From Zanthoxylum bungeanum (Eukaryota; Streptophyta; Magnoliopsida; Sapindales; Rutaceae), in assembly GCA_019454045.1 (NCBI GenBank), contig SKCR01051195.1, positions 372,001 to 436,000 on the forward strand: a stretch of 64,000 nt of DNA, given 5' to 3'. Below, one piece after another: positions 12,001-23,618 of the stretch (its first letter is position 1; every line of letters starts with the position of its first letter). The translations under genes were made by a program, and so were the position numbers. Below the pieces are notes generated by a model, which saw nothing but the letters and a program-made list of their open reading frames with translations, was not told the origin of the DNA and searched no databases.

Positions 12001-12929
12001 ACTGGTGTTCCATTTCCGACCCGTAGATCCATCTCCCCCGATGCCAGCACCCTGCTATCCTGCAGATCCTGCACATCAGTACAAATATGAGCACCACAAC
12101 CAGAATCAAAAATCCAATTTTTAAAACTAGAAGTATTCATATTTATCTCAATAACAAACATACCAGAGGCGATAGCCTTGCCAGCCTTGATATCCTCCCT
12201 CTGCCCTTTGCCCATTCGGCAGTCACGTTTCCAGTGACCCCTCTTGCCGCAGTTGAGGCAGATGTCGCGAGATTTGTCCTTTGGCTTCCTAGAAGCCACT
12301 GTCAACTTGCCCTTGCCCTTGTTCTTGAACTTCTTCTTCCTCGCACCTCCAATTGCCTTGGGCCCAGCCCTTGGCGCATGAGAGGTCGATGCATAATGCG
12401 CCTCGCGCTTGCTCCCCTTTAGGAGTTCCTTTTCGGACTCCTTCAGCACGGACAACAACTCTCCAAGAGTGTCGTCAGTGTCCATCAACTTATAGTTGAT
12501 GATGATTTGTTTCCAAGTATCGGGTAGCGATTGTAATAGCATATCAATCGTCAACTCTGCCTCCAAGACAATGCCCATCTTGGCTAACTCATCTATGTCA
12601 GCGATCATTTGAGTCCCGTGGGCCTCAACTGATGCGCCGTCTGTCATCCGGGAGCGGAAGAGTTTCCTTACTAGCTCATACCTCTCCATCCGCTTGTTGG
12701 TGCGGTGGAGATCACGCAATCTTGCCATCATGTTATAGGGATCCAAGTCCCTGTTCTGGCGTCTGAAATGCTGGGTCATTGCAGCTAGCATAACTGACTG
12801 AGCTTGGTCACAATCGTCACTATGAGTCTTCCATAACTCTAGCTCCAGTGGCTCAGTGGGTTTAGGCGGGAGAGGTCTCTGAATAGTATACAGCACCCTC
12901 TCAGCCCCAAGCACTATCTTGAGGTTCAT
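9099..12929 (-). CDS. Copia gag-pol polyprotein of element B (1276 aa open frame)
   Basis: The polyprotein supplies capsid, protease, integrase, reverse transcriptase and RNase H for retrotransposition. Visible in order: gag (1-200) with a basic stretch, CCHC zinc knuckle at 224-237, protease active-site D-S-G at 275-277, pre-integrase HCRLGH at 410-415 with CESC at 441-444, and integrase D471, D534, E570 (DD35E spacing). The reverse transcriptase follows at about 798-1040 with D879 and YVDD at 964-967. RNase H has D1136, E1177, D1215 and D1264. All these key residues are intact. The listed start is an internal methionine; the family start is ATG at 13005-13007, 26 codons upstream, but a TAG lies between. 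The protein could be active if translation starts at this methionine or the stop is read through, which is untested. Lineage within Copia was not assigned. Confidence 0.93.
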   Translation of the reverse strand: MNLKIVLGAERVLYTIQRPLPPKPTEPLELELWKTHSDDCDQAQSVMLAAMTQHFRRQNRDLDPYNMMARLRDLHRTNKRMERYELVRKLFRSRMTDGASVEAHGTQMIADIDELAKMGIVLEAELTIDMLLQSLPDTWKQIIINYKLMDTDDTLGELLSVLKESEKELLKGSKREAHYASTSHAPRAGPKAIGGARKKKFKNKGKGKLTVASRKPKDKSRDICLNCGKRGHWKRDCRMGKGQREDIKAGKAIASGMFVIEINMNTSSFKNWIFDSGCGAHICTDVQDLQDSRVLASGEMDLRVGNGTPVAVLAVGTFVLEQPSGHVLKILNCYFVPSLTRNIISVSLLTHEGYTFVFRNTGCYLYKNDAEICTAVANNGLYILNINESPKMTNKRLKRSNLKDEAYMWHCRLGHINKTRISTLSKSGYLDEFDPNSYDVCESCLLGKMPKSPFSGKGERATELLALVHTDVCGPMSSQARGGFHYFVTFTDDASRYGYVYLMRHKSETFEKFKEFRHEVEKQTGKSIKTLRSDRGGEYLSYEFQDYLKEYGILSQWTPPGTPQLNGVSERRNRTLLDMVRSMMSRTELPISFWGYALNSAILILNKVPSKSVEQTPYEIWTGRKPGFSFLKIWGCWAYVKRFEGTKLEPKSDKCLFVGYPRETKGYYFYHPQENKVFVALQAFFLEKDFINAVVSGRKVELDEDRSDTVPGNESMTEQEKTVRDESVPQTSNTQGPRRSERVRVIPERYGFLISPHVDINLIEDNEPATYEEAIQGIESALWQEAMKAEMDSMYTNQVWTLVDAPEGVKPIGCKWVFKKKTDMDGNVQTYKARLVAKGYRQQYGIDYDETFSPVAMIKSIRIMLAIAAYFDYEIWQMDVKTAFLNGNLLEDVYMQQPDGFIVPRLANKVCKLNRSIYGLKQASRSWNQRFDEIIKEYDFVQNADDPCVYKKVSGRALTFIVLYVDDVLLIGNDIPMLTSVKAWLSLKFSMKDLGEAAFILGIKIYRDRSRKLLGLSQSTYIDKVLKRFNMEQSKRGVVPMVRGISLSKDMCPKTQEERDNMIRIPFASAVGSIMYAMICTRPDVSYALSMCSRYQADPGEGHWIAVKNILKYLKRTKDAFLIYGGGELAVSWYTDASFQTDKDDYKSQSGYIFCLNNGAVSWKSSKQDTVADSTTEAEYIAASEAAKEAVWIRKFLIGLGVVPLAAEPVPLYCDNNGAIAQAKEPRSHQRSKHVLRRYHLIREIIHRGDVKVEKVTSDDNIADPLTKAVLQQVFE

Positions 12930-13007
12930 TTCCTAGTCGGCAAAGTTTGTCCCTTTGAAGACATTATCGCCCATGATTATGTCGCGGACATTACCCTTGC
13001 CAGTCAT
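12930..13007 (-). pseudogene. Amino-terminal 26 codons of B gag, cut by a TAG at codon 25
   Basis: From ATG (13005-13007) the frame leads into the 1276-aa frame, interrupted only by TAG at 12933-12935. The related gag of element H has tryptophan (TGG) at this place, inside DWEMNL. The change is therefore G to A at the second codon base, which on the other strand is C to T in a CAG (CHG) context. Confidence 0.85.
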
Positions 13008-15203
13008 CTTGACAACTATAGTCCAACTATAAAGTCAACGATGTTATGGGTACAGTCAAACTGTTACAAGCAAAATAACAATATATTAGTCCAACTAATT
13101 ATTAAAATATTGACGAAATAATTTTGAAAGACGCGTAAGGCTAAGTATCTGAACGAAATTGCAAATTCAATAATAGCCTCCCACTATTTTCTTCAAGTCT
13201 CTAACCCTCTTGTGGAGAACTCGGGAAATCGCATTTCCTAGTGGGCTAGGATCCCGTTAAATAACACACAACCTTGACTTTGGCCAATAAAAGCTGTATG
13301 CTATTTATCTTAGGTAGATCTCTATGATCAATTGGATCTCATCCATTCCTAGATCCGGTTAGGTGGACATCCAAGTCCCAAACATGTATAATGTCAATGT
13401 ATCCATTACATTTTCCTAACCCTATCCTCCGAATCATCTAGGCCTTGGCTTTGGCCAAAAACAAACCTAATGATTCCAGTTAAGCGGGACCCATTGACGA
13501 GGAAAGTTTCGTAATCAATGTCATTGGACAAAAAGTGATCTTGACTTTGGCCAATAAAAATCACGATTTGGACAAGACACCGATATGCAACAAAACTCTC
13601 ATGATTCAAGTACATCCTTGATTGACAAAGGTCTTGACTTTGGCCAAACAAACCAATGCCAACTTCGGATCTTGAACAAGAATCATTCAATGGAAGGAAA
13701 ATCGCTTAATATTGTTTGAGGGATTTTTCGCGTAATTGGCAACCAATTAATTTATCTTTGTTAGGTCTCATCATCATACACCCTTAAGCATGCTTCTAAA
13801 ACATCATAAAGCGCGTAAAGTACAGTAATAGCGATATACGGATGGATATGAACAACAACTTGTTCCTAGAACAAATCACTCCCTTTCCTCTCCCCGCTAG
13901 CATTATTCTACTCTTACCCAATTACATAATACAATAAGAGAAACCTCATTTACATTGAGGGGAATTAGGTGAGAAGAGAATACAAAGAGACAATAAGAGA
14001 AAGGCTGGACACGCAGGTCCAATTTATAAATTCTAAATTTACAATAATTTCTAAAATTACCCTTCCCTTCTAATATCCATCCGATATACACTATTCATAC
14101 ATCACATCCACATTCATTCATTCAAGGCATGTTATACAACCAATCAAATCCATTAATTAGTCTTAATTAGGTGACAATACAATGTTCAAACAATTGTTTA
14201 CATTTGCGCGAGTCCAACTCAATTTGAGAATAAATACTTATAGTATGAATTCACGAATTATATCGAACTACTCGTCAAATCCAAATTAAGTCGTATTCAT
14301 ATACTAATCCTTATATTTAATTCCAAATTAAATATTACACTTTTATTGTGCTTTTATGACTTAGATTCCAAATCTAATTCTATCGGGTCTCAAAGCCCAA
14401 TCAACATCCAATGTCCGTTTAATTAAAGTCCGATGGGCTTTCAATTGATTTCATTAGGCTTGGGCCTTGGTCAATGTGGGTCAAACCCAATTCCAAGCCC
14501 AATAAGGAATCACCCTCATTTGCCATAAAAATCAATATCAAGCCCATAAGGCCCAATTAAACATAAAAGCCCATTTTTACATTTGGACTTAATGGAGTGA
14601 TTTAGGCCCATTTTTGGATCCAATCCAATTTGCCCAAACCTACTTGGTCCAACCAAGCCCATTATGTCCAAATATAATAGTTTTAGGCCCAATAAAAAAT
14701 TAAGCCCAATTAATCAAATTTTAAAATTCCAAATTTTATAACTTAATTAATTAAAGTGTAATGTCATGATTAATCCTTTAAATCAATATTTCCAAAATAT
14801 CAAATTAATCCATTAATAATATTTTTATCTTAAATACATGTCCAACATTATTTAATCAAAAAATCAAGTCCCTAATCTTCTTCCATGCATTCAGCCAAGG
14901 TGATGAAAAATTACCGATTTCGTTTTCAATCCAATCGAATCACAAATCGTCATTTTATGTTCGTTTAAAGTCATCCAATGATCTTATAAACAACAAATCA
15001 TCATCTCCATGGTCTAGGTAGTATTCGGCCAAGCCTCCCCAAGAGGGGAAAAATTAATCCAATTTATTTTTCATGAAATTGATAATGTATAACATAATGT
15101 ACATACATTTAAGCATACTTAATCAATCAAAATCATCAAATCATGCTTCAATCAATTTTGCCCAAATATTACCCTAATATATTTTCATGCTCTTTAAGCT
15201 CAA
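13008..15203 (-). other. Noncoding leader of Copia B
   Basis: It separates the primer site from gag by about 2.2 kb. A hairpin occupies 13009-13038 next to the gag ATG: plus-strand arms TTGAC/GTCAA outside and ATAGT/ACTAT inside, around CCA (TGG in sense). Another palindrome with the TGG spacer lies near 13090. Four CTTGACTTTGGCCAA-type motifs lie at 13272-13287, 13443-13458, 13539-13553 and 13633-13647. No conserved reading frame was seen. Confidence 0.8.
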
Positions 15204-15211
15204 TGATACCA
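15201..15211 (-). other. Primer binding site of Copia B
   Basis: On the minus strand TGGTATCATTG starts one base inside the 5' LTR end. The first eight bases match the initiator-tRNA-Met type site of the other copies. Confidence 0.8.
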
Positions 15212-15212
15212 T

Positions 15213-17166
15213 TGTTGGAAATTCTAATCCATGTCCCAAGATCAAAAGAGCAAACAAAACATATAAATGAATGAACAATATTGAAGTATGGCGGAATCAT
15301 ACTCACAAAGATCGGAATGCGGATGCGTTGATGAAACAAAAATTTTCTCCTTTGTGCAGTGAGGGTTTCGGCCAAACAGAAAAGAGAAGCTCCAAGCAAT
15401 TTTTGATCCTTCCAAGCTCTAAGATTAGTTTCCCATAACACCTATGTATGATCCCTTGAAGGTGCTAGCCTTTGTTGTGATTTTGAATGCACAACTTCTT
15501 CAAATCTTGCCACAAAATTTGAAGAAATGGAGAGCCCAAAACTGCATCTGTTTTTCGGCAATGTGAGAGAGATGAGTGTTGAATGATTTTTGTTACAAAA
15601 AATCAATTTATATTTATGCCATAATATTTATTAAATTAATAATAAACTTATGACACAAATCATGCAATGGCTTAGAGTGTCAAACACTCAATTTCCATGC
15701 AAAACCATTGAGTGCATTGTACACTATCTCCATGCAATGCATTAGAGTTAAATAATGCATAATATGACATGTGTCATGTGGGCCCCACACGTTTCCAAAT
15801 GAAAGTGGGCCCACGTGCACTCACGCGTTCGGGTTCGATATTTCCGAAATACCGAACTTACGTCGCGACGTTAATTAAATCGAATTTAAATAAATAATTG
15901 CGCCTAGCGAAATTATTATTTACGTCGCTAACGAATTAATTCTAAATTAACTCGTTTGCCCGAATTAAAATCTAATTTTAATTTCGCGTCGAAATCGAAT
16001 TTCGATTATTATATCGAATATAATAATTTTACGATTAATTCCAAATTAATCGTTCTCTCTCTATGTATAGTACTTTATCCAAGATAAAGTCTCTCCGTAA
16101 TTAATCCAAGATTAATCGAGTTTGAATCATACGTCATTGGTGAATCTTCGGGAAGCGACCCAAGAGATCTCCGGATATGTTGGCAGTAAATACGGTCGTC
16201 GAATTATCCGAACACGTACGTACCTCGTACTACGTTTTTACCGATTCACAAGACAAGGTTGGGTTCTAGCAAAGCGCCATGCCTACCCAATTCTCCAGAA
16301 ATATTCTTATAGGAATATAAGATCTATATCAAGCGTAGTATACCGTAGTATTGCGTATATCGAACCAGTATCGGATGATCACATGTTAGGCCTGGGGCTG
16401 GAAATGTGTCTGCCCCGTACGAAACATATATCGGACATCAAGCAACTAGTCTCTTTAAATCGGACAATCCTGACCTGGTCATATTGTCCCGACGGTTGCA
16501 ACCTTTTATAGAGTACTAGTTCTGTGTCCTGCGTGATCATCACCTCCATATGTCTGAAGTGATACTTCCATCTCGACATCACATCCAGTACACTACGATT
16601 CTTGATAAACCCAGAAGAGGTGTACACAGAACCGGTTAAGGTCCCCAACCACCAAAACCAAAGTTTACCGATTGTCGCAAGTACTAGCGATGTAAGTCTC
16701 AGGTTAAGACCATATACACCTACCCTGATGCGGCCTCCCATAGACACGCAGACATACTACCAATGGGATTTCGCGGGGTCTATCCAGAGCGAAGCTGTTT
16801 TCCGTACCATCGGTAAAACACAACCTCCTATCGCACTTGCATAAGTATCCAATACTTAAATATATGAGAACTATGCCGTTGTGCCCTCACAACGTGCACA
16901 AGCGCAATACTAGTCTATTCCGCATTATCGATGTCCGATCTCGATAATACTCCGACTAGGGATATTTAATGATTAAACCTTTATGGATTGATACTGTCTC
17001 ATATCATCTCAATCCGGTATTAATCATATGGACTTTCGCCATTTATATATCAAAGTAAATAATATTACAAAACGGCAAAAGGCAATTTCATTATCACATA
17101 GTTAATTTTGTACAATAATACAATATCATTTACAAACTGTGACGCTATGGTACATAATGTCTAACA
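15213..17166 (-). repeat. Copia B 5' LTR
   Basis: It has exactly the same length (1954 bp) as the 3' LTR at 7086-9039. Differences cluster near 15308, 15403, 15443, 15517, 16200-16219 and 17123-17153. The palindrome array is at about 15862-16118 and the sense LTR reading frame at 16379-16747. Confidence 0.93.
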
Positions 17167-18349
17167 AATACTACGTATACTACGCCTGATATAGATCACA
17201 TATTCCTGTAAGGATATTTATGGAGAATTGGGTAGGCATAGCGCTTTGTTAGAAGCCAACCTTGTCTTGTAAATCGGTAAAAACGTAGTATTAGGTACTT
17301 ACGTGTTCGGATAGTCCGACGACCAAATTTACTGCCAACATATCTGGGGATCTCATGGGTCGCTTCCCGAAGATTCACCGATGACGTATGACTCGCACTT
17401 AATTAATCTGGGATTAATTAGAAGAGAGAGAAAATTAATCTTGGATTAATTGCGGAGATATTTTATCTGGGATAAAATATCATTTAAATAGAGAAAAACG
17501 ATTAATTTGGAATTAATCGATAAAATAATATATTCGATATATTATACGAAATTGGATTTCGAAGCGGAATTGAAATTAGATTTTAATTCGGGCGAACGAG
17601 GTAATTTAGAATTAATTCGTTAGCGACGTGAATAGTGATTTTGCTAGGCATAATTATTTAATTACGTCGCAACGCAAAATTCGTTAATTTGGAATTAGCG
17701 AACCCGAGCCCGGGAGTGTTTGCAGGTGCACTCGCATTGTGAATTTAGCGCGGCCCACAAGTCACATCAAGCGTCAAATCATTAGTCACATCGAGCGTCA
17801 AATCACATGTCACTTTGAGTGATGTGACAATTTTTCACTTGATTGATTGATGGAAGTGGTTGGTTGGCATTAATGCCTTGACTTTTTGAAATTCAATTAT
17901 TTGGTATATGTTTAATTGATTTTAGAAATCAATTAACAAATACAAAAAACACAAACAACTTTCTCTCTTATTACTCTCCTCTCTCTCACGCCCAAGGGGC
18001 TGTATTCTTCCTTCACTGGTTTGCCGAGTATGGCAAGGAGAAGCAAGGTGTTTTTGTTGCAAAATTACCTAGTGCTAGCACACAAAGAGCCTTGCGAAGG
18101 TGATAGGGAACCGCACTTGTGAGCTTGGAATCACAACACAAAAGCTTGGAGCCTCAAGGATCATGCAAAAGCCGAAAATGGAGGACTCCAAACTGCTCAT
18201 TGCCGAGACATCTTGGAGGAGGCAGAAACGTTTTTGTTGTCCACCGCATCGTTCAATCGATCGATGTAAGTATTCCGCAACTTCTTCGACGTATTAACAT
18301 GTTGTTTCTTGCTTGATAATCGATCCCGGGACTTAGAAATTTCCCAACA
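17167..18349 (+). repeat. Copia A 3' LTR, right part
   Basis: It starts with the second AATAC copy and ends ...TTCCCAACA. The stretch 17400-17620 is a run of palindromes with 3-nt spacers. Arms are at 17400-17408/17412-17420, 17433-17440/17444-17451, 17458-17467/17471-17480, 17499-17507/17511-17519, 17525-17533/17537-17545 and 17547-17552/17556-17561, all perfect. Two imperfect ones follow. The next 5 bases, TAGTT (18350-18354), should be A's right target duplication; the left copy is outside the window. Confidence 0.9.
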
Positions 18350-20004
18350 TAGTTCCCTTTAATGTTTTCTAAAAACATATATTAAGTGTTGACTTGGTAG
18401 GTGTGTGTTGATAAAAGTCTAATTAATTGTTCTCAACCACTTCCATCAAATGTCTAACATTTGATATAAGTAAAGTGGGTCCCACCACTTTAAATTCAAA
18501 ATTTAGTTGGCTTACACAACACACTTTGGGCCCGGTTCGTTTAATCCGACTAAACGAATTTTCCATCACAACGTAATTAAATCCAATTTAATTAAATAAT
18601 AATGCCCATCAAAATTATTACGGAAGTCGCTTTTGAATTAATTCCAAATTAATTCGTTCGCTTGAATTAAAATCCAATTTCAATTCCGTGTTGAAATCCA
18701 ATTTCAATTAATATATCCAATATATTATTTTAGCCCAAATAAATAAATAAAATAGAAAAATCCAATTTAACTATTAAATATATTTTACTGATTAATTCCA
18801 AATTAATCGTGTTCTCTCTTCTACATGATTAATCCCAGATTAATTCATGACGCAATTAATCCCATATTAATTTTCTCTCCGTTAATTAATACCAGATTAA
18901 TTTTTGCCGTAATTAATCCCAGATTAATTTTCTCTCTCATAATTAATCCCAAATAATTTTGTTCGAGTCAAATGTCATCGGTGAATCTTTGGGAAGTGAC
19001 CCAAGAGATTCATGGATATGTTGGCAGTAAATCTGGTTGTCGGACTATCCGAACACGTGCGTACCCCGTACCACATTCTTACTGATTTACAAGACATGGT
19101 TGGCTTCTAGCAAAGCACCGTGCCTACTCAATTCTCCAGAAATATTCAACGAGGAATATATAATCTTTATCAGGCGTAGTATAATAAGTATTGCGTATTA
19201 CGATCCAGTATCTGATGTCACATGCTAGGCCTAGCGCTGGAATTGTGTCTGCCCCGTACGAAGCATATTTCGGATCACTAGCAACTAGTCTCTGTAATCG
19301 GATAATCATGACCTAGTCATACTATCCCGATAGCTATAGCATTTAAGAGTACTAGTTCTGTATCCATGCGTGATCATCATCTCCATATGACTGAAGTGAT
19401 ACTTCCATCTTGACATCACACCCAATACACTACGATTCTCAGTATACCCAGAAGAGGCATACACAGAACCTGTTAAAGCTCTGGACGACCAAAACCAAAG
19501 TATACTAATTATCGCAAGCGTTAGCGATGCAAATCTCAGGTTAAAACCACATACACCTACCCTAATTTGGATTCCCATAGACACATAGTCATAATACCAA
19601 TGGGACTCCGAGGGGTCTATCCAGAGCGAAGTTGTTCCCGGTCCAACGGCTAACAAAACCTCATATCACACTTGCATAAGTATCCAATACTTAAATATAT
19701 GAGAACTATGTCGTTAAGCTTCCATAACGCGCACAAGTGTAATACTAGCCTATTCCGCATTATCGATGTCCAGTCTTGATAATACTACGACTATGGATAT
19801 TTAATGATTAAAATTTTCGTGGATTAATATTATCTCATATCTTATTAATCCGGTATTAATCATATGGACTTTTATCATTCATATATCGAAGTAATCCAAT
19901 TACAAAATGATAAAAGAGCAATTTCCTTTGTCAAATAGTTAATTTGTACAAAGAACACCATGTCTTTTACAAATAGTGATGCTATGGGTCATAATTATCC
20001 AACA
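18350..20004 (-). repeat. Copia C 3' LTR (partial; interrupted by element A)
   Basis: It aligns with the C 5' LTR from about 26136 onward and ends ATTATCCAACA next to a polypurine tract. About 280 bp of this LTR must lie left of the window beyond element A. It has the palindrome array (about 18560-18965) with repeated AATTAATC-CCA-GATTAATT units, and a sense-strand LTR reading frame at 19306-19656. Confidence 0.88.
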
Positions 20005-20015
20005 ATCTCCCACTT
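20005..20015 (-). other. Polypurine tract of Copia C
   Basis: ATCTCCCACTT on the plus strand (AAGTGGGAGAT in sense) directly follows the LTR end. Confidence 0.8.
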
Positions 20016-20039
20016 GGCCTATAGCAAATCACTCAAGTG

Positions 20040-23000
20040 TCCAACACCTAAACTATGTACGGGTCGCTCATACTTATGCTTAGATATCGCTTTCATCAGC
20101 GGATATCCAAGGTTATCAACTGAAACGATCTTGTCGATCTTGACATCGCAACGATGTGTGATTTCACAAATCAGATGAAACCATCCAAGTACATACTTGG
20201 ATCATTGATGAGACCGTAATTCCTTAGCCTATGTTGTAGACCAGCTCAGCTGATAACAGAACTACTCCTAATCCAATTAGGAATTTTATAGATCCAAAAT
20301 GCTTCTTTTGCTGCCTCAGCTGCAGCAATATAATCCGCTTTTGTTGAATCGGCAACAGTATCATGCTAGAAAGATTTTCAGCTCACTGTTCTGTTATTCA
20401 AATAAAATATGTACCCTTATTGCGACTTACAGTCGTCTTTATCGGTTAGGAAACTAGCGTCGGTGAACCTAGTCACTTCAAGTTCTCATTCTTCATAGAT
20501 TAAGAATGAATCCTTAGTTCGTCTAAGATACTTGAGGATGTTCTTTACATCAATCCAGTGACCATCATCTGGATCGGCCTGATTGTGACTTCAGATACTC
20601 AAAGCTTATGAGACACCAGGTCGCGTACATGTCTAACAATGTACGAGCTCTCGGAGAGCGTCAATAACTTTTAGATCTATCCTAGTAGATCCTTATTCCT
20701 AGAACAAAGGTTGCCTCTCCAAAGTATTCCATGGAGAATTTTAATGAAAGCCAAGCTTTCACCAATTTTAATATGGGAATGTCATTTCCAAGAAATAATA
20801 CATCATCAATGTATAGGACAATCATTGTCAGTGCATTCCCACTAGCCTTCTTATATACACAAGAATCATCTTTGTTTTGAATAAAACCATATTCCATTAT
20901 GATATCATCAAAATGTTGGTTCCAAGAACACTATGCTTGCTTCAATCAATGCGAAATATACAGGAATAGCAAGCATTATCCGAATGGATTTAATCACGAC
21001 AACGGGTAAAAGGTTTCGTCGTAATCAACACCATGTTGATGACAATACACTTTCGCAACAAGCCTAGCTTTGTACTTTTATTTGTTGCCATCCATGTCTG
21101 TCTTCACCATGAAGACTCATTTGTTACCAATAGGCACAATGTCTTCTGGTACATCAACCAGTGTCCAAACTTGGTTGTATACATGGAATCCATTTCGGAC
21201 TTCATGGCACCTTGCCATAAAGCGGAGTCGATACCTTGTATCGCTACCTCATACGTAACCGGTTCATCTTCCTCAATAAGATTAAAATCTACATGAGGTG
21301 AGATCAGAAACCGATACCTCTTAGGTTGTTTTCTGACTCTCTCCGACCTACGCGGTTCTTGTGTATTAGAAGATTATGGAACAGTCTCATCTCTGATGAA
21401 CTTTTCATGTTCCGTATGGGGATCGATGTCAGGAACAGTATCACTCTAATTTTCATCGAGTTCCACTTTCCTTATACTTACCACTGTATTTAGGAATTCC
21501 TCTAAGGAAAATCGCATGGAGAGCAACAAATATTTTGTTCTCTTGTGGGTTGTGGAAATTGGTTTCCTTAGGATAACCAATTACAGATAGGCACTTATCC
21601 GATTTGGGTTCTAGTTTGACACCATCCAAACATTTAATATATGACCAACATCCCCAAATCTTCAGGAATAAGAAACCCGATTTCTTTCCTGTCCATATTT
21701 CATATGGAGTCTATCCAACAGACTTTGACGGAACCTTACTCAAAATAAGTATTGCACTGTTCAATGCGTATCCCCTAAAGGAAATTGATAGCTCAGTACG
21801 ACTCATTATTGACCTTACCATGTCCAACAAAGTTCGGTTTCTTTGTTCGGACACACCACTCAATTGAGATGTTTCGGGAGGAGTCCACTGTGAAAGAATA
21901 TCATACTCTTTCAAGTAATCGAGAAACTCATTGTTCAAGTATTTTCCACCACGGTCCAACCGTAATGTTTTAATACTTTTGCGAGTATGTTTTTCTACTT
22001 CGTGTCGAAACTCTTTGAATTTATCAAAAGTTTCCGATTTGTGTTTCATAAGATAGATATAACCATAACGCGATGCAACATCCGTAAAGGTTACGAAGTA
22101 TTCATATCCACCTCTAGCCTGGCTAGATATGGGCCCACTACGTCACCATAAACGAGGGCTAACAGCTCGGTGGCACATACACATTTACTGTTAAAAGGTG
22201 TTTTAAGAACTTTGCCTAATAAACAAGATTCACAGACATCATATGAATTAGGATCAAATCTATAGTATACATTCTTCCAAAGAGTGAATATACGATTCTT
22301 GTTAATGTGTCCCATACAACAATGCCACAAATAAGTCTCATCTGATTTACTCAGTTTGAGTCTTTTGTTTGTCATGTTATATGTTTAAGATTCATTTATA
22401 TTTGAAATATAAATACTGTTATTTACATCTAATGTGTATATCTCAATATAATCTTTATAAACAAAACACTCAGTGTTCTAGAACATAAAGGTATACCTGC
22501 AACGGGTTTTTCTAGATAAAGATATAATGTTTCTAGTCAATCTAAGTATATTATAATAGTTTCCTAATTTAAGTACATGCCCAAGAGGCAGTTCCAAAAC
22601 TTAGGTTCCCACAGCCAAAACAGCAACTCTCGTCCCGTTTCGGACTCGCAGGTCGATCTCATCTGAAGCCAGTCTCCTGCTAATCAGCAGATCCCGCACA
22701 TCAGTACATATATATGTACCACATCCAGTATCAAAAAAATAATTTTTAAAACCAGTAGTGGACACGTTTATTATAATAACAAACATTCCTGAAGTCGGAA
22801 CCTTGCTCGCCTTCACTTCCTTCATGTCTGCCTTGTCCATACGGCAGTCACGCTTCCAGTGACCCCGTTTGCCACATTTTAGGCAGACATTTTGGGATAT
22901 GTCCTTTGTCTTCCCAGAAGACTGTGACGATATTGCCTTTGCCCTTTTTCTTCCTTTTCTTCACACCCTAGAAGCCTTCGGCCAAGCCTTGGCCATCTGA

Positions 23001-23618
23001 GATGTCGAAGTAAGGTGCGCCTTACGCTTTTTCCCTTTTTGGAAGCTCTGGCTCTGCCTCCTTGAGCATAGCCATTAACTCTCCAAGAGTTTTCTCTTAG
23101 TTCATGATGAACCCGGCCCAGCATTCGGGCAGAGACTGTAAGATCAAATCTATGGAAGTTTCGACCTCATAGGTAATACCCAGCTAACTTAGCTGTTCGA
23201 TGTCAGCAATCATCTGCGACAGCTAGTACTCGACAGACGTACCCTCTGACATACGCGAGCGAAAGAGCTTCTTGTGCAATTCGTGCTTCTGAGAGCTAAG
23301 ATTATATCTATGAAGATCCTTCAATTTCAACATCATACTATAAGGATCCAATCCTTTGTTCTGACGATGAAATTAAGGAGTCATTGCGGCAAGCATGACG
23401 AATTGAGCACTAAAGTTATCATCACGATGAGTCTTCCAAAGCCATGCTCTACTATTTCTTCAACTCCGGGCTCAGGCCCGAGAGGTTTCTCTATCCAATA
23501 GAGTAACTTCTCAGCTCACAGGACTATCATGAGATTCATTTATCAATCTAGAAAATTTACGTCGTTAAAGACATTTTCACCCAGGATTATGTCCCTTAAC
23601 GCTAATCTTTCCAGCCAT
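20040..23618 (-). pseudogene. Degenerate Copia gag-pol of element C
   Basis: Reading from ATG at 23616-23618 leftward, the gag start is preserved but the frame is lost within about 15 codons. Zinc-knuckle text lies near 22850-22890, protease near 22730-22760 (DTGCGT instead of DSGCGA), integrase near 21780-22350 and reverse transcriptase with YIDD near 20800-20830. RNase H traces lie near 20280-20560. Many stops, frameshifts and small deletions show it is dead. Domain order and similarity to element B make the assignment secure. Confidence 0.85.

Larger units (their letters stand above)
7086..17166 (-). mobile_element. Complete Copia retrotransposon B (10,081 bp), minus strand
   Basis: All parts are present: two 1954-bp LTRs (7086-9039 and 15213-17166), polypurine tract, gag-pol gene, 2.2-kb leader, primer site and a perfect 5-bp target duplication. 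I count about 13 mismatches between the LTRs by eye, under 1%, so insertion was recent in evolutionary terms. The element inserted into the 3' LTR of element A in opposite orientation. The only obvious lesion in its coding part is a stop at gag codon 25. It is the best template for the whole family in this window. Confidence 0.95.

Noticed and set aside
9099..12929. Endogenous pararetrovirus or envelope-bearing retrovirus
   Set aside because: Integrase precedes reverse transcriptase as in Copia. No movement protein, coat or envelope frame lies between RNase H and the 3' LTR (about 60 bp remain).
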